Below are positions 1-13,458 of a stretch of DNA of 64,000 bases, in pieces. The notes under the pieces were generated by a model. It saw nothing but the letters and a program-made list of their open reading frames with translations, was not told where the DNA came from and ran no database searches. Numbering within the stretch: the first letter of the stretch is position 1; each line of letters begins with the position of its first letter. A program made the position numbers and the translations under genes. The stretch is from the NCBI GenBank assembly GCA_037043015.1, contig CM073323.1:16873758-16937757 (forward strand), given 5' to 3'. The DNA is from Bryum argenteum (Eukaryota > Streptophyta > Bryopsida > Bryales > Bryaceae).

Positions 1-570
1 GCAAAGAAGAAGTGAAGGGGGGACGAAGGGAACATCAGAGAGGATCTAGGAACGAGTAACAAAGGATATAAACTGAGAACGAATGATGGGAACTAGGAAC
101 AAATAATGAGAACCAAGAATGAATAATGGAAATCGGGAACAAATGATGGAAACCAAAATGGAAAGTTGGGAGATGGGAAAGTGGGAACAAAAGATGGGAA
201 CCATGAATGAAAGTCTCGAGGTAGAGAACCAATAAGAAAAAGAATGGTGAATAGGGAATCATATCAGAGGACGGGTAACTCGAAACAATGGAACAAGGGA
301 ACGGAGGACATGCTACAAATCCTACAAAACACGGGGAACCAAAAAGACAAGAACGGAGGACATGCTATAAATCTTAAACAACATAGAGAATTAAGAAGCT
401 GGGAACTTGCATATCGATTGCATATCCCATAATTTCAACATCACCAAAAACCTCCAACTTCATATTTTTTATTTATACCTAGGTTTGGAATTTTTTATAC
501 ATATATAACCTTTTTGATGTCCGTGTTTGGAGGACACACGTAAAAACTTGTTTGTTATAAAAATACAAAG
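1..570. repeat. Purine-rich dispersed repeat, copy 1 (cut by window edge)
   Basis: The plus strand is strongly A/G-biased up to about 425 and is built from degenerate units of the type GGGAACNAATGATGG. It is followed by two versions of a segment reading GGAGGACATGCTAYAAATC. The last 80 bases (around 510-560) hold a motif like GGAGGACACACG followed by AAAACTTGTTTG. The same order of elements recurs at 51020-52020 in the same orientation, so this is one dispersed repeat family rather than simple local low complexity. The open frames on the minus strand are low-complexity Ser/His/Phe strings and not credible proteins. Confidence 0.75.
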
Positions 571-1305
571 AATCACGAAATAAGAATACCATCACACAAA
601 CATAGTATTAACACAATCTTGAACTTTTAGTCAAAGTACAAACTAGTGGTGAATTTTTTTATAGGTTTTGGAGACCCGTGTAATCTCCATATTGAGGACA
701 TACTGCACCCTAATAACTGTCATGGGTTACCCCATGTGAAGGAAAAGTGGGAGTAGGGGGGTTAAAAAGGAAATTTCTGGAAACAAGAGCAGGGAAGGAA
801 GAAGGGAGGAGGCGCACTTGAGCTCCCTTTTCTGACAGGAGGGGAAGGCAAGGCAAGGCAATAGGTAGCCGACTGGAATAGGCCGGAGGCAGGCAGGCAG
901 GCAGGCAGCCAGGGGGCTTGCCCTTCCTCTTCGTTCCCTTCCTCTTCCTTCCGCTTTCCCCCTTTGAACAGCGTCATCGTCGTTGTCGTCGTCTCCTATT
1001 TCCAAGACGACATACCCCATACCCTGCCACGTCCATCGGGGTGGAGTAGTTTTATCATCATCCTTCCCTTCATCATCATTCTCATCAATCCAGGCTTATC
1101 ATCGCTGCTTGCTAAGGGGGGGAGGGCAACGCATCGAACCATTGGAGCAAGGCAACGTTGTTGTTGCATCTTTGCAACAGCAGTACAGTAGTTGTGGATA
1201 GTAGGCAGCACGACCAGTTTGTTAGGGTTGCAGGGGAAGCTTTACACCAGGTTAGGGTTTGCGCGTTCATGCTGATGCAGGAAGCGCGAGCCGGCAGCAC
1301 GATCT
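571..1305 (+). promoter_or_regulatory. Upstream region and leader of the BAT2-like gene
   Basis: No gene is visible. The segment holds an AGGC microsatellite at about 888-909, a pyrimidine-rich stretch at 915-965 and CGTCGT/ATCATC triplet runs at 970-1090, the kind of composition common in plant 5' leaders. I cannot place a transcription start. The reading frames here (for example 727-1020 on the minus strand) follow the triplet runs and show no family resemblance. Confidence 0.35.
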
Positions 1306-4300
1306 ATGGCGCGAGCCGCTGGTAGCAACACAAAGTTTGCTTCTGTGAACTTGAACAAAAGCTATGGGAAGCCCGCCGCGACCACCCCGAGCGGCAGCAG
1401 CAATGGTGCCGGAGGGGGTGGTGGTGGTAGCGGCCGGTTGGTGCGCTCGCTGTCGTCGTCGTCGCCGTCGTCGGCTGGCGCCCATGGCGGGATGCTGCTG
1501 TTGTCGCGGCCCGGGACGACTGTGCCTACTTCCAAAGGAGGGAAGGTTATCGTGCCGCGCCCCGTCAATCTGCCGTCTCTGAGACGCGAGCATGCCGGAA
1601 ACGATCCCTCCATCGCGCTTGTTGGCGGCTCGGGGTCCGGTGCGGGATGGACCAAAGCCGCTCCCGTGCAGGAAGATATGACGCCTGCGGTTGTTGTCTC
1701 CACTCCTGAAACCACACCAGGTATGTGTGTGCTTTTTCCCTGCCGCCGAGATTGCTGTTCTTTCTTTCGTTTCAAAATCGGAGCGGTTACAAAATCGGAG
1801 ATTGGAACGGAACGCATGATCTAGATTTTTTGATCAGGATTCTCGCCCTCAGAGATTAAGATTTTTCAGTGTGATAGTCGCGCTAGGGCAATGTGTGTCG
1901 TTTATTTTGTCTGATCGAATGATAAGTGTTTCGGAGATGTGGAAGGTTTGGCTAGTCTATCGTCAGTTCAAAACTACGAGAGCGGAGATGTTAATTTGTT
2001 GAACTGGCGTGTATGACGAAATACAGTAATTTATTGGAATAGTGTTTCTCGCCGCACTTCCCATGATCATGGTATCGCATTAGTGATAGCCAGCGTAGTG
2101 GCATCTTCAAATGTTACGAGGTCTTTGTTGATAGCAGTTTGGTTTTAGGGTTTGGGGATGCTGTGGCTGATCGAATGTCCAAGCTAATAGATAGCACTAT
2201 CAGTTTATCTCAGATTGCGTGGGGCTACACGAGTTTATGAAAGGTCCTATAATGCGCTTTCGAGGTTGTAAACGAGAGCCCGTCTGAGACTTGCCGCCAA
2301 TCCGGAGTTAGGATTATCGTGTTTTCAGATTCGATGTTCAGTTGGGAAAACTCAACGACGGCAGAGTTTTCTGGATTCAATAACTGCTGTGATAGTGCTA
2401 TCTATTAGCTTGGACATTCTGATGAAAGTTCGGAAGAATGAGAGGACCCTTTTGAAGTTATGAGCATTTTCATTTGCAGGGATGGCACGGTTAGCACCAG
2501 CTTTGAGTGCGGGATCAACTTGGGGGACTTCATCTTCACTATCAGTTCAAAGTTCTGGAGGATCTTTGAGCGGAGAACAGTGGCCTGCACCTACACAAGC
2601 TGGAGCGGGATTATCCAATCAAGGTTCTGTTGGAAGGCCTGGTGTGTATACACCACCTCGTGCGCGTGCGATGCAAACTCCCACTTTGACAACTGGTCAT
2701 GTGGTTGCAGTCGAAAAGGCCGTTGTATTGAGAGGGGAGGATTTTCCAACTCTGCAAGCCGCCTTGCCCCCTCCCCCAGTTTCTGCTCATCAGAAACAGA
2801 AAGAACAGAATCTGAAACAAAGGGAGAAGCAGCAGGAACTGAAGGACCAGCAACAAAAACTACAGTCATTGTCCGAGCAGCACGCAGTTTTGAAGCCTGA
2901 CGAAGTCCTACAATCTCAGCTTGGAGGTGGGTTATTGTGGCCATTGATTCGATTCCAGGAAGACCTTGGAAGTTTCTTCCACGTACTTCTCGATGGTTGC
3001 TATATTAAAATCAGCTCAGTATTGATGTACTTTCACCCAGTCCACAAATCTTTTGTAAATTTGTTTGATGTTGTCATTAAGCGTCCTGTTTATGGGTCTT
3101 TGTGTAGGTCCCCAGCTCCAACCTGCGCAACCATCGTCAGGGCAAACAAGGAACGAGCATATGCAGAAGGATGCCGCAGAGGAATCCGTACTTCTGGAGC
3201 AGCAGCGTTTTTCAGACCCAGGATTGTCCGGTCGATCAACATCCAAAGCCGGCAATTCTTCTTTTGGGCCGGCATCATCTGGGCAATACCAACGACGTCA
3301 ATCAAATTGGACTGACGACGAGCGAGACTCTACCTTTCGGCCACAAGGGGGCAATTATGTCGAATGGAATGATCGATCAGACCGCGAGCCTGATCAGTCT
3401 GCTAACCGTGTTGGCGACAACTTCGGCTACAATCGGCCTTTACCTTCTAGAGAAATGCCTTTTGCTGCAGGGCGTGATGGTCAACCTGTCAAAGTTGCCG
3501 ACGGTCGAGAAAATAGGTTCAATGGCGACGGTTCTTTTGGTCGCGATTCTTCGTACGGTGGAGACAGCAGCTTTAGTCGAGGAAGCAATACTGTCCGAGA
3601 GGGTGGCTTCCGGGAGTGGGGAGGCGGAGTTAATAGAGATTCTGCATTCGGTGGTCGGAGTTTCAACCGTGAGGGGAATAGGGACGCTGTATTTAACAAG
3701 AACGGAGGTGACGGACGTCCCAATAGCAGGGGTCGGGAGGGGTTTGATGATCCGCATGGTTTCGGGAACCGAGATCTGGGGCCTCACAGAGATGCAAGCT
3801 CGGGTCGGGAGAGTGGCCCGAATAGGGATAATTTTTTTGGTAGGGACAACAGACGCATTCAAAGCGGTGATTATGATGCAGGCCGCGGTCGACTTGGCGG
3901 CGATCGTTTTCAGAGAAGTGGTGCCCCGGGGGATTTTTTTTCTGGGCGAGGCTTTTCAGGCCAGGAGCTAGGTGGTGGAAGACGATTACATGACGGTTAT
4001 CATTTCAGTGTTTCGCATAATCGAAGTTCTGAAGAGATCCATGGCTTGGACAACTTCCGCCCATCTCAAGGAGTTGGAATAGATCCACCTATGCTTCCAA
4101 TGCTTGGTTTCCGAAGGAAGAAGGAAGAGGCTAAGGAGAATGAATTCCGGGACGCGGAGAGGGAAGCATTTGAAGCTGAGCTGGAGAGGGTTCAGAAAGC
4201 TCAGGAACTGGACCGTCAGCGGAAACAAGAAGAGAAAGAACACGCTGTTGAGATGGCTCAGAAAGAGTTAGAAGATCGTGAACGACAGGCGAGAGAGGAA

Positions 4301-7300
4301 GAAGAAAGACAGGTCTTTATGTGCTGCCTTTGTGGATATTTTGAAATGGGTCTGTTGTTGGCATATTCAGGCTGTTGCTTACGGAATTTTGTGCATCGTT
4401 AAATTGGTTAAGTTTTGTGCAATGCACTCTCAAACCTCATACATACTGTTACTTGTATAGTTCATTATTTTTTCATTCTAATACTGTCATATGAGTGGAT
4501 CCCTACAGGCTAGAGAAGAGGAGGAAGCTAAAGATGCAGCTGCAAGAGCTGAGAGGGAGGCCTTGGAGGCAGCTCAGAAGGTGGAGGATGAGCGGAAGGC
4601 GAGGGAGGAAGAGAAGCGGCAATTGCAACTGGAAGAAGAAAGGCGAAAAGAGAATGCACGTCGTAAGCTGCTGGAGCTTGAGGAGCGTATTGCGAAACGA
4701 GAAGCTGAGAGCAAGCAGCAGGAAGAAGCGAGGTCTTTACTTTACACTCTTTTGTTCCAATCATGTATGATGGTAGAGACTATCTTCATGAGACCTAGCT
4801 AATCTTTTGATCTTCTTCAGTCGTCAAGGATTGTTGGTTGCCATGACATGTGAGGGTTAGGGTATTAGGGTATGACCTGCTCTGTGAGAAGAACTTGACA
4901 TTTTCTGGAGGGCCGGTTCATCTGTTACGTTTTGCGTATTTGGTTGAGTTCTGCATGTATCCGTTATTGACTATCACCGTAAGGATTGTTCACGATTGTG
5001 TCAAAGTTTAAGATGTGTTCAGTAACTTGATTCTGCCTGAACAGACAAAACGTGGAGGACAAGCCAGTAGACATATGGCTGAGAGGTGAGGAGGAGGAAC
5101 TTAGTCGGCGAGAAGATGTGGAAAGGGAAGAACAAGAGAGGATAGTTGCAAGTGTCACCGGGAATGCCCACGATGATGATGACCGAGCTCCTCTCCGGTC
5201 CTCAGCTGGTCTTTCGTACGCTCAGGTGTCTCAGAGGGCCTTGCAATCTGAAGTTGCTCCTCCTATTAAATCTTCGGAAGTTCAAGCCCCATCTGCAAAG
5301 TTGACAACCCGTGTTCCTGAATTTCGTGGCGGTAACGTTGCACCTGAATCTGAGCGTGGGCCCTTTGCTCATTGGCGGAGGGATCAACCGGTCGACAGAT
5401 TCATTGGGACTGCAGGGCAGATGTATCCTCAACAGGCCAGGACTGAGAACATTGATTTCCAATCCTCAATTTCTCGTGACCGGGTCTACAATTGTCGAAA
5501 TTATGGAGATAGGGTAGATAACTTTCACGGGCCTCCTCCCAATATGCCGGGATTCTCTGACGGAGCCTCTGGAGAATTCTCTCGAAGACCCCAATTCACT
5601 GACCAACGATGGACATCGGAGGAGTCGGGCTTTTTCAATAAGCAGTCTAATCATAACCGGACGTCAATTCCAGATTATGAAGGTGGAGCTCCAGATAGTA
5701 TGGAAGATAGAGATGATCGGCGATGGGGCAGGGATAGGATGGATCGATGGCGATCTGGACGAGAAGGTCCTGGCCAACGACCTTCTCCACCACAAACGCC
5801 CCCGTACTTCCATGAGACAACTGAACCTTCTCCTTATGGACGTCTTCGAAATTCTTTGTCAAGACAGCCACGGGTTCCTCCACTACCGGCAAGGACGGGT
5901 CCTGTACGACCTCCTAGACTTTCCACTGAACAGACATTTGCGTCAACTTCTCACGCAAGGGGAGAAAAGGGTATCCCTAATGAACAAGTGTTAGTGGTAG
6001 ATAGGGCTTCCAGTTTTTCTAGTCAAGATGATAACGACGAACTGCGTTCTAAGGTCTCTCGTGGGAAAGTTACTGGAGATGAAGACCAAGAGGATGCTTC
6101 ACAACAGCACAACAAAACTTGGAGTGCAATGCAGAGAGGTTGGCAGCAGTTTCCGACATCCTCCCTCCCTTCGCCCCGCTCCTTCGCCCAGGTAAGTAAC
6201 CGTGATAGAGAGTGTCACGTATCCTGTTGTATCTGCTGACGGATTTGGCCTTGTGTTCTATCTTATTTCGGCTTTCTACACAACCGCTTACTAGGGCTCG
6301 CTCCTCCAGGTTTCTCAAGGTCTTGCACATGAAGATGTGAAGGTGAACATGTTTACTTCAGCACATGGGAGCGGTGCGATTATGCAGAATGGAGACTCTC
6401 CTTCTTCATGTCCATCGCAGTCAGAGGACGACTATGACCAAAAGGATTCAGTAGCGTCGGAGGTCGTGTCAGAAATCGATAAGCAAGAAGTGCATGTACA
6501 ATCGGATGACAAGAGTGTTGACCGGGATACCGACGTGGTTCCCACTGATGTGAGTTACCTCCTGTTTTTATTGGGATGCTATGGTATGACAATGCGTTGA
6601 ATGTTCTTTAGTTTTTGATTGGGTCAAGTCGATTCAATCTCGTCTGTATCGAATCTCTGTGATTAATGCAATAGGCACTCTTGGTCTAATCGCTGATAGG
6701 TCTGAATCACTTATACAGGTTGATGAAGAGGACGAAGATGAAGGCGACGGGGAAGGTTATGAGACTTATGAGGGATATGATGAAGAGGAAGATGATGAAA
6801 AGGATGGCGATCTTGATGGGGTGGATGACGAAGTCGAAGGACCACCTGAGCAGGGCACAGGCACAGCCGGTGTTGCAATTGAAGGCGGCAATAATCTGGA
6901 GTACTCTGTGCCAGACCTTAATGAGCGCGTCATTGAAGTTGAAGGGGCAGAAGTTGAGGATGGGGACTTTGTGCAAGATCAAGCCGCAGAACTCAATCTT
7001 TCTGGAAACTCACAGGTAGGGCTACTCCTCTTTAACAAATTCTGTGTTGACATCATTCTGGTTTCTCTGGTTTACTGTTTCTTTCGCAGTGAATGTCTCC
7101 TTGATTTTTCTTTGGTTTGTTGTCGTATATTGTGCCTGTACTGATTACTGAGTTTGAGCATTTTTGTCAGGTGACTGAGGATTTGGAGAGAAGGTATCTG
7201 CCCCAAGAGGAAGCTGAACAATCAAGACCGACAGAAAGTGGGTCATTGAAAGAGCCGGATACTTGTGATGCACCACAGGCACCTTCACAACTTCTGCAAC

Positions 7301-10300
7301 CACCTCTGTCTTTCATGGATTCGTTGATGCCTCCAAGCAACGACGGTAGTATCATATCTCCGCAACTTGGTCCGGACTGGCTATCTGACCTACATCAGCC
7401 GTCAGAAGTTCCTTTGATGTTTGGGCTCCTTCCGGTCACTCCGGTTCTCCAGGGGTCAGTTTCTGGGATTCAGATTGGTTCCATTCCCCTGCATGTACCT
7501 CAACAAGTTGTTCATCCGACATCCATAGCTCCTATGATCCAGTTTGGACAACTGGCGCACCCGCCTTCACTGTTACAGCCTACTCCTTTCGTGAGCCAGT
7601 CTACTTTGGCAGCTACTGTGTCGACCCAAGTGCAGGCACAAATCGCAGATTCCGCTTCCATGTTTAAGGTGCAAATCTGACCTCATTTCTCGCTACACAT
7701 GCACGACGCTCCATCTTAAAGGTTCTCGTTTCATTATCATAAAAAACCTGTTTGTTCTTAAGAGTCCTGTCAGGTTTCGTGCTCCCTGGTCATACAGCCA
7801 AGTACCGCTGATCGCATCTTTTTGCAAGTATTACTTACGTCTCGGTGTGCGATATGCAATTAAGAGTTAATTCATTTCCATTTCTGCTTTTTAATAGGGT
7901 ATACGATTGTATCGTGTGTATGCCTGTAGGTGTCCTCACATGACCAACAAGATGCTGCATCGATGAATGCACTTGTGGAAGGGCAGCCTGGAAAGGACTC
8001 TATTTCGCTTCAACCTCAGTCACCGTGGATGAATCAGTTCGTGTCCGTCGATGAAAAAGCTCCATCAGAAGTGGAAACTAAGGAGGCTAGGTTCACTGCT
8101 GGGAGTACGGGTCAGCGGCCTGAAAGGAGGGTGCGTGACAGAGGGGTCGGTCGTGAAGGATCAACTGGTTCTGAGGCTTATTCCCGTCCTAAAAATTCGC
8201 GCAGAGATTCCGGTAACCAGCGTGTACCTCAAGATACCGCAGCCTCACAAGGTAATATTATTTTCGTTACTTTTGGCTTAAGTGTGGAAGGCTGATTTTT
8301 TGAAGACGATTTCAATCTTTTATATCATCGCATATTTTGATATTATCATCTACAATAGTGTCCTTAAAACTGTGCGGTAATTGTAAATCACTCTGTTGTG
8401 CTTCAGGATTTGCTAATGTACTCGACCCAGTGGGGGGGAGTGAGAAATATGGTGGTCGTGGACGAGGAAATCGACCAGGGAGTATGTCTGGTCGTGGTGG
8501 AAGGAATGCTGGACAGAATGTTTATGACCACGCAGGTTCCTCAGCTGGAACGACTGCTCCGTATGCAAGTGGTGACCCAGCAGCTCTCCGACCACGTTCA
8601 AATCGACGTAATAATTTCCGTCGAACTGATCCCAGGAGTCGCGATTCTGGTGAGCAAGTTTTCGACGTTTCTGGAGGAAGATCATCTAGGCAGTCCGGGA
8701 ACGGTTCTGGCGAAAATTTAGATTCTGTGACCGGCATTGATACTAGAGATACCGATTCACCTCTGCAAGAGAGAAGCTACTCTGGTGAAAGTACACGGAG
8801 ATTCCGAGCCACGTCAGAAGGTGGTGCCTCATCTCATACCTTTTCAAGGAGCGAACGGACTGGTGGTAATGATGCATCGAGAAAGAGCGGGGGTAAAGCT
8901 TTCGGTGCTTCGGATCAAGCTGTTGAGAGCTTACTTGGAAAGCATCTATCTGAAGCGACAGTAGAGAGTCACGGGTCTACGCATCCCGGTGGTGAACGTG
9001 AGGACGACGATGATTTCATTGAAGTAAGATCAAAGCGACAGATGCTAAGCGACCGTCGAGCTGTGCGGGAGAAGGAGATCAAGGCTAAATCCAATATGAA
9101 GGTGCGTTTCGACCTTATTTTCTTTCTGATTACTTAAAGGCGATGGCCATACTACAGAATCTCTACATGCACATTTGGTTTTCGGGCAGTGTTTAGTTAC
9201 TTATTCTAGATACTTTAGTTACGTATGTCTTTCTGGTACCGCATGTACGGTAGGTCATATATTTTCTTTCTGCTTAACAGGCGAAAGAGCAGGCAGGTAG
9301 GAAGCCGAGGGGCTCTGTTAAGGTTGGACTACAAGCAGAAGGATCGACTGGACAGGGAAGTAAATCAAGTGGCTTCGCAGAGAAACGTGCATCCAGTGGT
9401 AATCTGGATATTGTTGGCAGTACCGTTCGAAATGCCCAATCTGGAGTCGGATCTACAGTTACTGTAGTATCAGTAACAACAGCTTCTACAAGCTCTCAAA
9501 GTGTTCCTCTTGCTCCAATAGGCACACCCTCAGGTGGAGTGTCTGATACGCGTGCCAATGCGTCGAAGTAAGTGAATTCTTCGACCCTAGTTTATGTGTT
9601 TTCCCTTATAGTTTGTTAGAATGGCCTAGCCCGTTTTCTTGAAAACTTCTTGGCGCCTCTCTGCTGTTGTGGTTCTTAGAGAAACTTGTTCGTTATTAAT
9701 TTACGGGTCTGTCCTATCGATGACTGAAGCATTTGTTAAAATTACACTGAAAATAGTAACTAGGTGTTAACCACCCCAGTTGGTATATACCGTAACTGCT
9801 ATAACTTGATCCAGAAATTTCTCTTACTATGTCTTCAATTTGTATAGATACGCTTAGTAGAACTTCATCAGCCTGTCACTACAAACTCTAATTATATAGT
9901 GCCATCATCAGTGCATTAAGCCTTACAGTTTATATTCTTTTTATCGTTAGGTCTTCGAGATCAAATTCTGCATCGGGGGGCAACGTCGACACTGAGGTTG
10001 CTGCTGCAGCAGTTACTCCTGATACTGCAATTCTGCACCAGGAGGGCATATCTGGCACCCCAGTTGCATGGGGCGGGACGCATTCTACCAGACAGGTTCG
10101 TACTTCAAATCCGAATTCGATGTTGTATGGATACTGTGCAGTACACTGAACATATGTTACTTTTGCTCAGTTCCTGTAGTTCTTGAGTTAAAACCCTCTA
10201 ACTACTGAGGTCACCTACGGGTTTAAATATATTGCATTTTTTTTTTGCATTACGTGGATTTGATACCTTAGCAATTTAGGACCCAATTTGTATCACGAGA

Positions 10301-13300
10301 CGTGATCTATCTCTTTTCTCTAGCAGGTAGTGAGCTTAACTCAGATTCAGCTGGAAGAATCTATGAAACCAGCTCGACACGAGGCTCTAGTTGCCCAGCA
10401 ATTACCCTTGGAAGCGCGGGGGAGTCTGGTCCTTGACCCAGGAACAACTGTGGCGTCCTTGGCAGGCAAAGACAAGTTGTATGTTCCAGTGACAGGGCCA
10501 ATTGGCACACTTCTTTCTGGAGACAAAATTCAGTTCGGTAAGTTCTGCTCTTTGATTTGCGCTGTTTTTACCAGCTTCTCAATTTATGGCCCATCAGTCT
10601 GGTAGGATGCTATATCTGGATTTGCATCTACTGCACCTGTTTTATTGTACCCTTATTTACGTTGCTCTTTTCTGTTTCAAGTTCTGGGGTTGACGCTATT
10701 GTTTTGTAACCTAAGTCTGCTCTTTTCGTGTTATTTTGACGACTTGGGGCGCTTGTTGCAGGAGCTGTGACATCACCACCTATTGGGGTGTCCAATAGTC
10801 ATTCCCATACGTCTGTCCACCTCAACGTGGTGGGCTCGCCTATAGGATCTCATGTCGATGGTGGATCTGACTTGAATGATATGAAGAAGTCAAATCAGCT
10901 ATCTAGCCCGGAACTGGATATGTCGTCATTTTCCACCAAAGGTTAGCCTATTCATGACGTTTTATCAAGCAGGATCGTGTTTCAATCTTGAATGATTCTT
11001 AGTTTTTAGGATCGGAAGTTTTATTGGGGACTTGATATTTCCGTCTCAATGTTCCGATGCGGCTTAAATGTCCTGTCTTAATATTCAAGCACATTGTGTT
11101 GGTACTGAGCAGGGAAACGTACGCGTGTTCAAGAGGATATTGGAGGAAGTTCAGATGTGGGTATCGATGCTGAGGCAGAGGCTGAAGCAGCAGCGTCAGC
11201 TGTTGCTGTTGCTGCGATCAGCAGCGATGAATCAGTTTGCAGTACTCGGGAGCCAATGTCTATGAGGATATCCAATATGAAGAACTCGTTTGTCTCCACA
11301 TCAAATCACAGTGGTATCTACTCTAGCTCAACAACGCATCTGGCCTGGTCGTAAGTTTTGGATGTAGTGCTATTTTAGCAGAGATTATAAATATGCGGAC
11401 ACTGAGCTTTACTTTACATTTTCAGGTTTGGGGCTGGGGAATTCAGTCATGCATAATTCAATGCTGGATGATTCTATGGCTGCTGCTCTGCCTGCTGATC
11501 TCTCAGTGGAACCCACCTCTATTTCGATCAGAGGGACACCAGGACAAGCGTCGAGTGTGCTTTCAACTTCAGGTCAATCGTCTTTCTCTGGTTTAGAGAT
11601 GAGCCAAATGTTAAGTTTCCCCTCTGGGTTTGGGAAAGACGTGGCCACTCTGCAGGGCTCCAATGAACAGGGTGTTCCAAGTGCAGGCCCTAGTGCGAAT
11701 AGTTGGCAGCCGCAGCACTCAGGCGCTGATTCTTTTTACGGAGGTCCACCACCTGCCTTTCCTGGCCAGTACCTGAGCCCTGGTGCAGGCATGCCTCCTC
11801 ATCACATGCTGGTGTACACCAATCCATTCGCTAGCCAATTTGGGCAGCTTGGGTACACCTACATGCCATCAGGCAAGTTCTAACTCTGAAGTTCCCTGAT
11901 TCTCTCATTCGTATTTCTTTATAATCAAGCTTCGGGCGTTGGCCTTGTTGCTTCAATCATGGAATCGAAATAGAATTCTATTTACTGCAATTCACCATCT
12001 TTGTTTTTAACGGTGGGCACATGTTTCATTTCTTTGCTCAGGTAAGCAGCCCGATTGGAAACACAATCCTGGGTGGCCATCAGGTCCGGGTATTGCCGGC
12101 ATGAGCAGCAGTGATGGCCTTGGCGGCTCGCAGCGTGGTGCTGGAAATATGCAACGAGTCGCTCCAGGGCCAGCTGCGGTGCCCGTTGTCCAATCCCCAG
12201 GACCATTCGATATTCAAATGTCGGCACCCTTTCAGGTAATTGCAAGATACGACATGCATTTGAAATTTCATTGTCGCAGTGTTGTAGATGCCCATCCTTA
12301 TCGTTTCAATATATTTTGAGTATCCTTATTGGTAAAGGCTCTCGACCGAGTATGGCAAAGATTTGTACTCAAGACGCTTCGTTTGCAGATTCCGAATGTG
12401 GACAGCTCCACTGGTTGGGCGCATGTTCCAGTCCCGCTGCATGTGCCCATGCTTCAGGGCTACATGCCGCAGGGAAGACGAGGGCCTTCTCACCCCATGG
12501 ACAAGGATGGAGGGTTCAGTCTAGGGTTAGGCCCCGGCATTGGCGCGCCGGTGAATAATGGAAATTTCACCTCTATGGATGCCGCTGCCCAATTCCCAGA
12601 TGAGCTTGGTTTGGGTGATACCTCCTCATCCGTTCCCAGTATGAATTCTCCTTACGGAGCGTCTCAAAATCTGGGAAGGAATCCAATGAGTAACCAAGCC
12701 GCGACTATCTCTCCATCAGCTCAGAGTACGAACCACATCTATCTCTTCTATTTATGTTCTTCCCTTATTCCTTGATGTCCCGGTATTGTTTTAGTGAGAA
12801 TAAGTAAGCTTGATCTAAGTACTGTACTGACGGAAACCACTTACGTTGGAACAGGTAACAATAAGTTACGGGGCAATCGACGCTCGTCCAGAGTGACTCG
12901 AGGAGGCGGTTTAATGAATACCGGAAATGGGAATAACAATGCAGGCCCAGTGAACATGGGAATGGGCGGTTACAATAATGCTGGAGCGAACGGTAGCCGG
13001 GCTCCACCAAATCATCTGCAACCTCCAGGCCCGCATCACCTGTACCAAGCAGTGGGGGGCATGGGGCAACCTCATGCACATCATGCTATCAACCATTCTC
13101 AGGACCAAAGAGGGTCCGGCTCTCAGCAGAATTCCCCCCGGGTTGCTTCTGCCAGCAACTGGTCAGGACCACAAGGGGGTTTTCGTAAAGGAGGTGGGAA
13201 CCAAGGCCGCCCACCTATGGGCGAGCGAGGGTCCTCTGGGGAGAAGATCTTCGCCCCACCTTCGAAATTGAAACAGGTCTATTCTCTCGCCACAGCTAGC

Positions 13301-13458
13301 TTCTCTCTGTACTGCCTATGAACTATTTTCTGAGATGGCAATCATCTGTGGATGTTCAGGTTTATGTAGCCAAGCCCTCGTCGTCACCAAGGAGGAGCAG
13401 CAATGAATCAGCCATTTTCAATGGTTCAGAAGGAAGCCAAGCTGCTGTGGGTCTTTAA
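1306..13458 (+). CDS. BAT2/PRRC2 N-terminal domain protein, 2670 aa, 20 coding exons
   Basis: Exons, phase-checked: 1306-1720, 2480-2926, 3108-4312, 4509-4732, 5045-6191, 6310-6549, 6719-7015, 7171-7668, 7930-8251, 8407-9101, 9281-9567, 9951-10095, 10327-10537, 10762-10941, 11113-11313, 11426-11872, 12042-12235, 12389-12725, 12855-13276, 13360-13458. Residues 10-23 (KFASVNLNKSYGKP) and 81-112 (VPRPVNLPSLRREH, then GNDPS) are the BAT2_N signature. VLRGEDFPTLQ lies near 221-231. An RG/D-rich stretch (about 300-600) precedes a charged coiled coil (about 620-764). Residues 1227-1260 are very acidic. FIEVRSKRQMLSDRR lies near 1802, and AEAEAEAAASAVAVAAIS marks exon 15. From memory this matches the plant At3g50370-type family, a lineage separate from MOS1. 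Animal PRRC2 relatives act in mRNA translation and RNA granules; the plant role is not established. The intron after exon 16 is GC-AG. Confidence 0.9.

Noticed and set aside
35..262. 75-codon minus-strand frame
   Set aside because: Antisense reading of the same purine-rich repeat as at 51020-52020.
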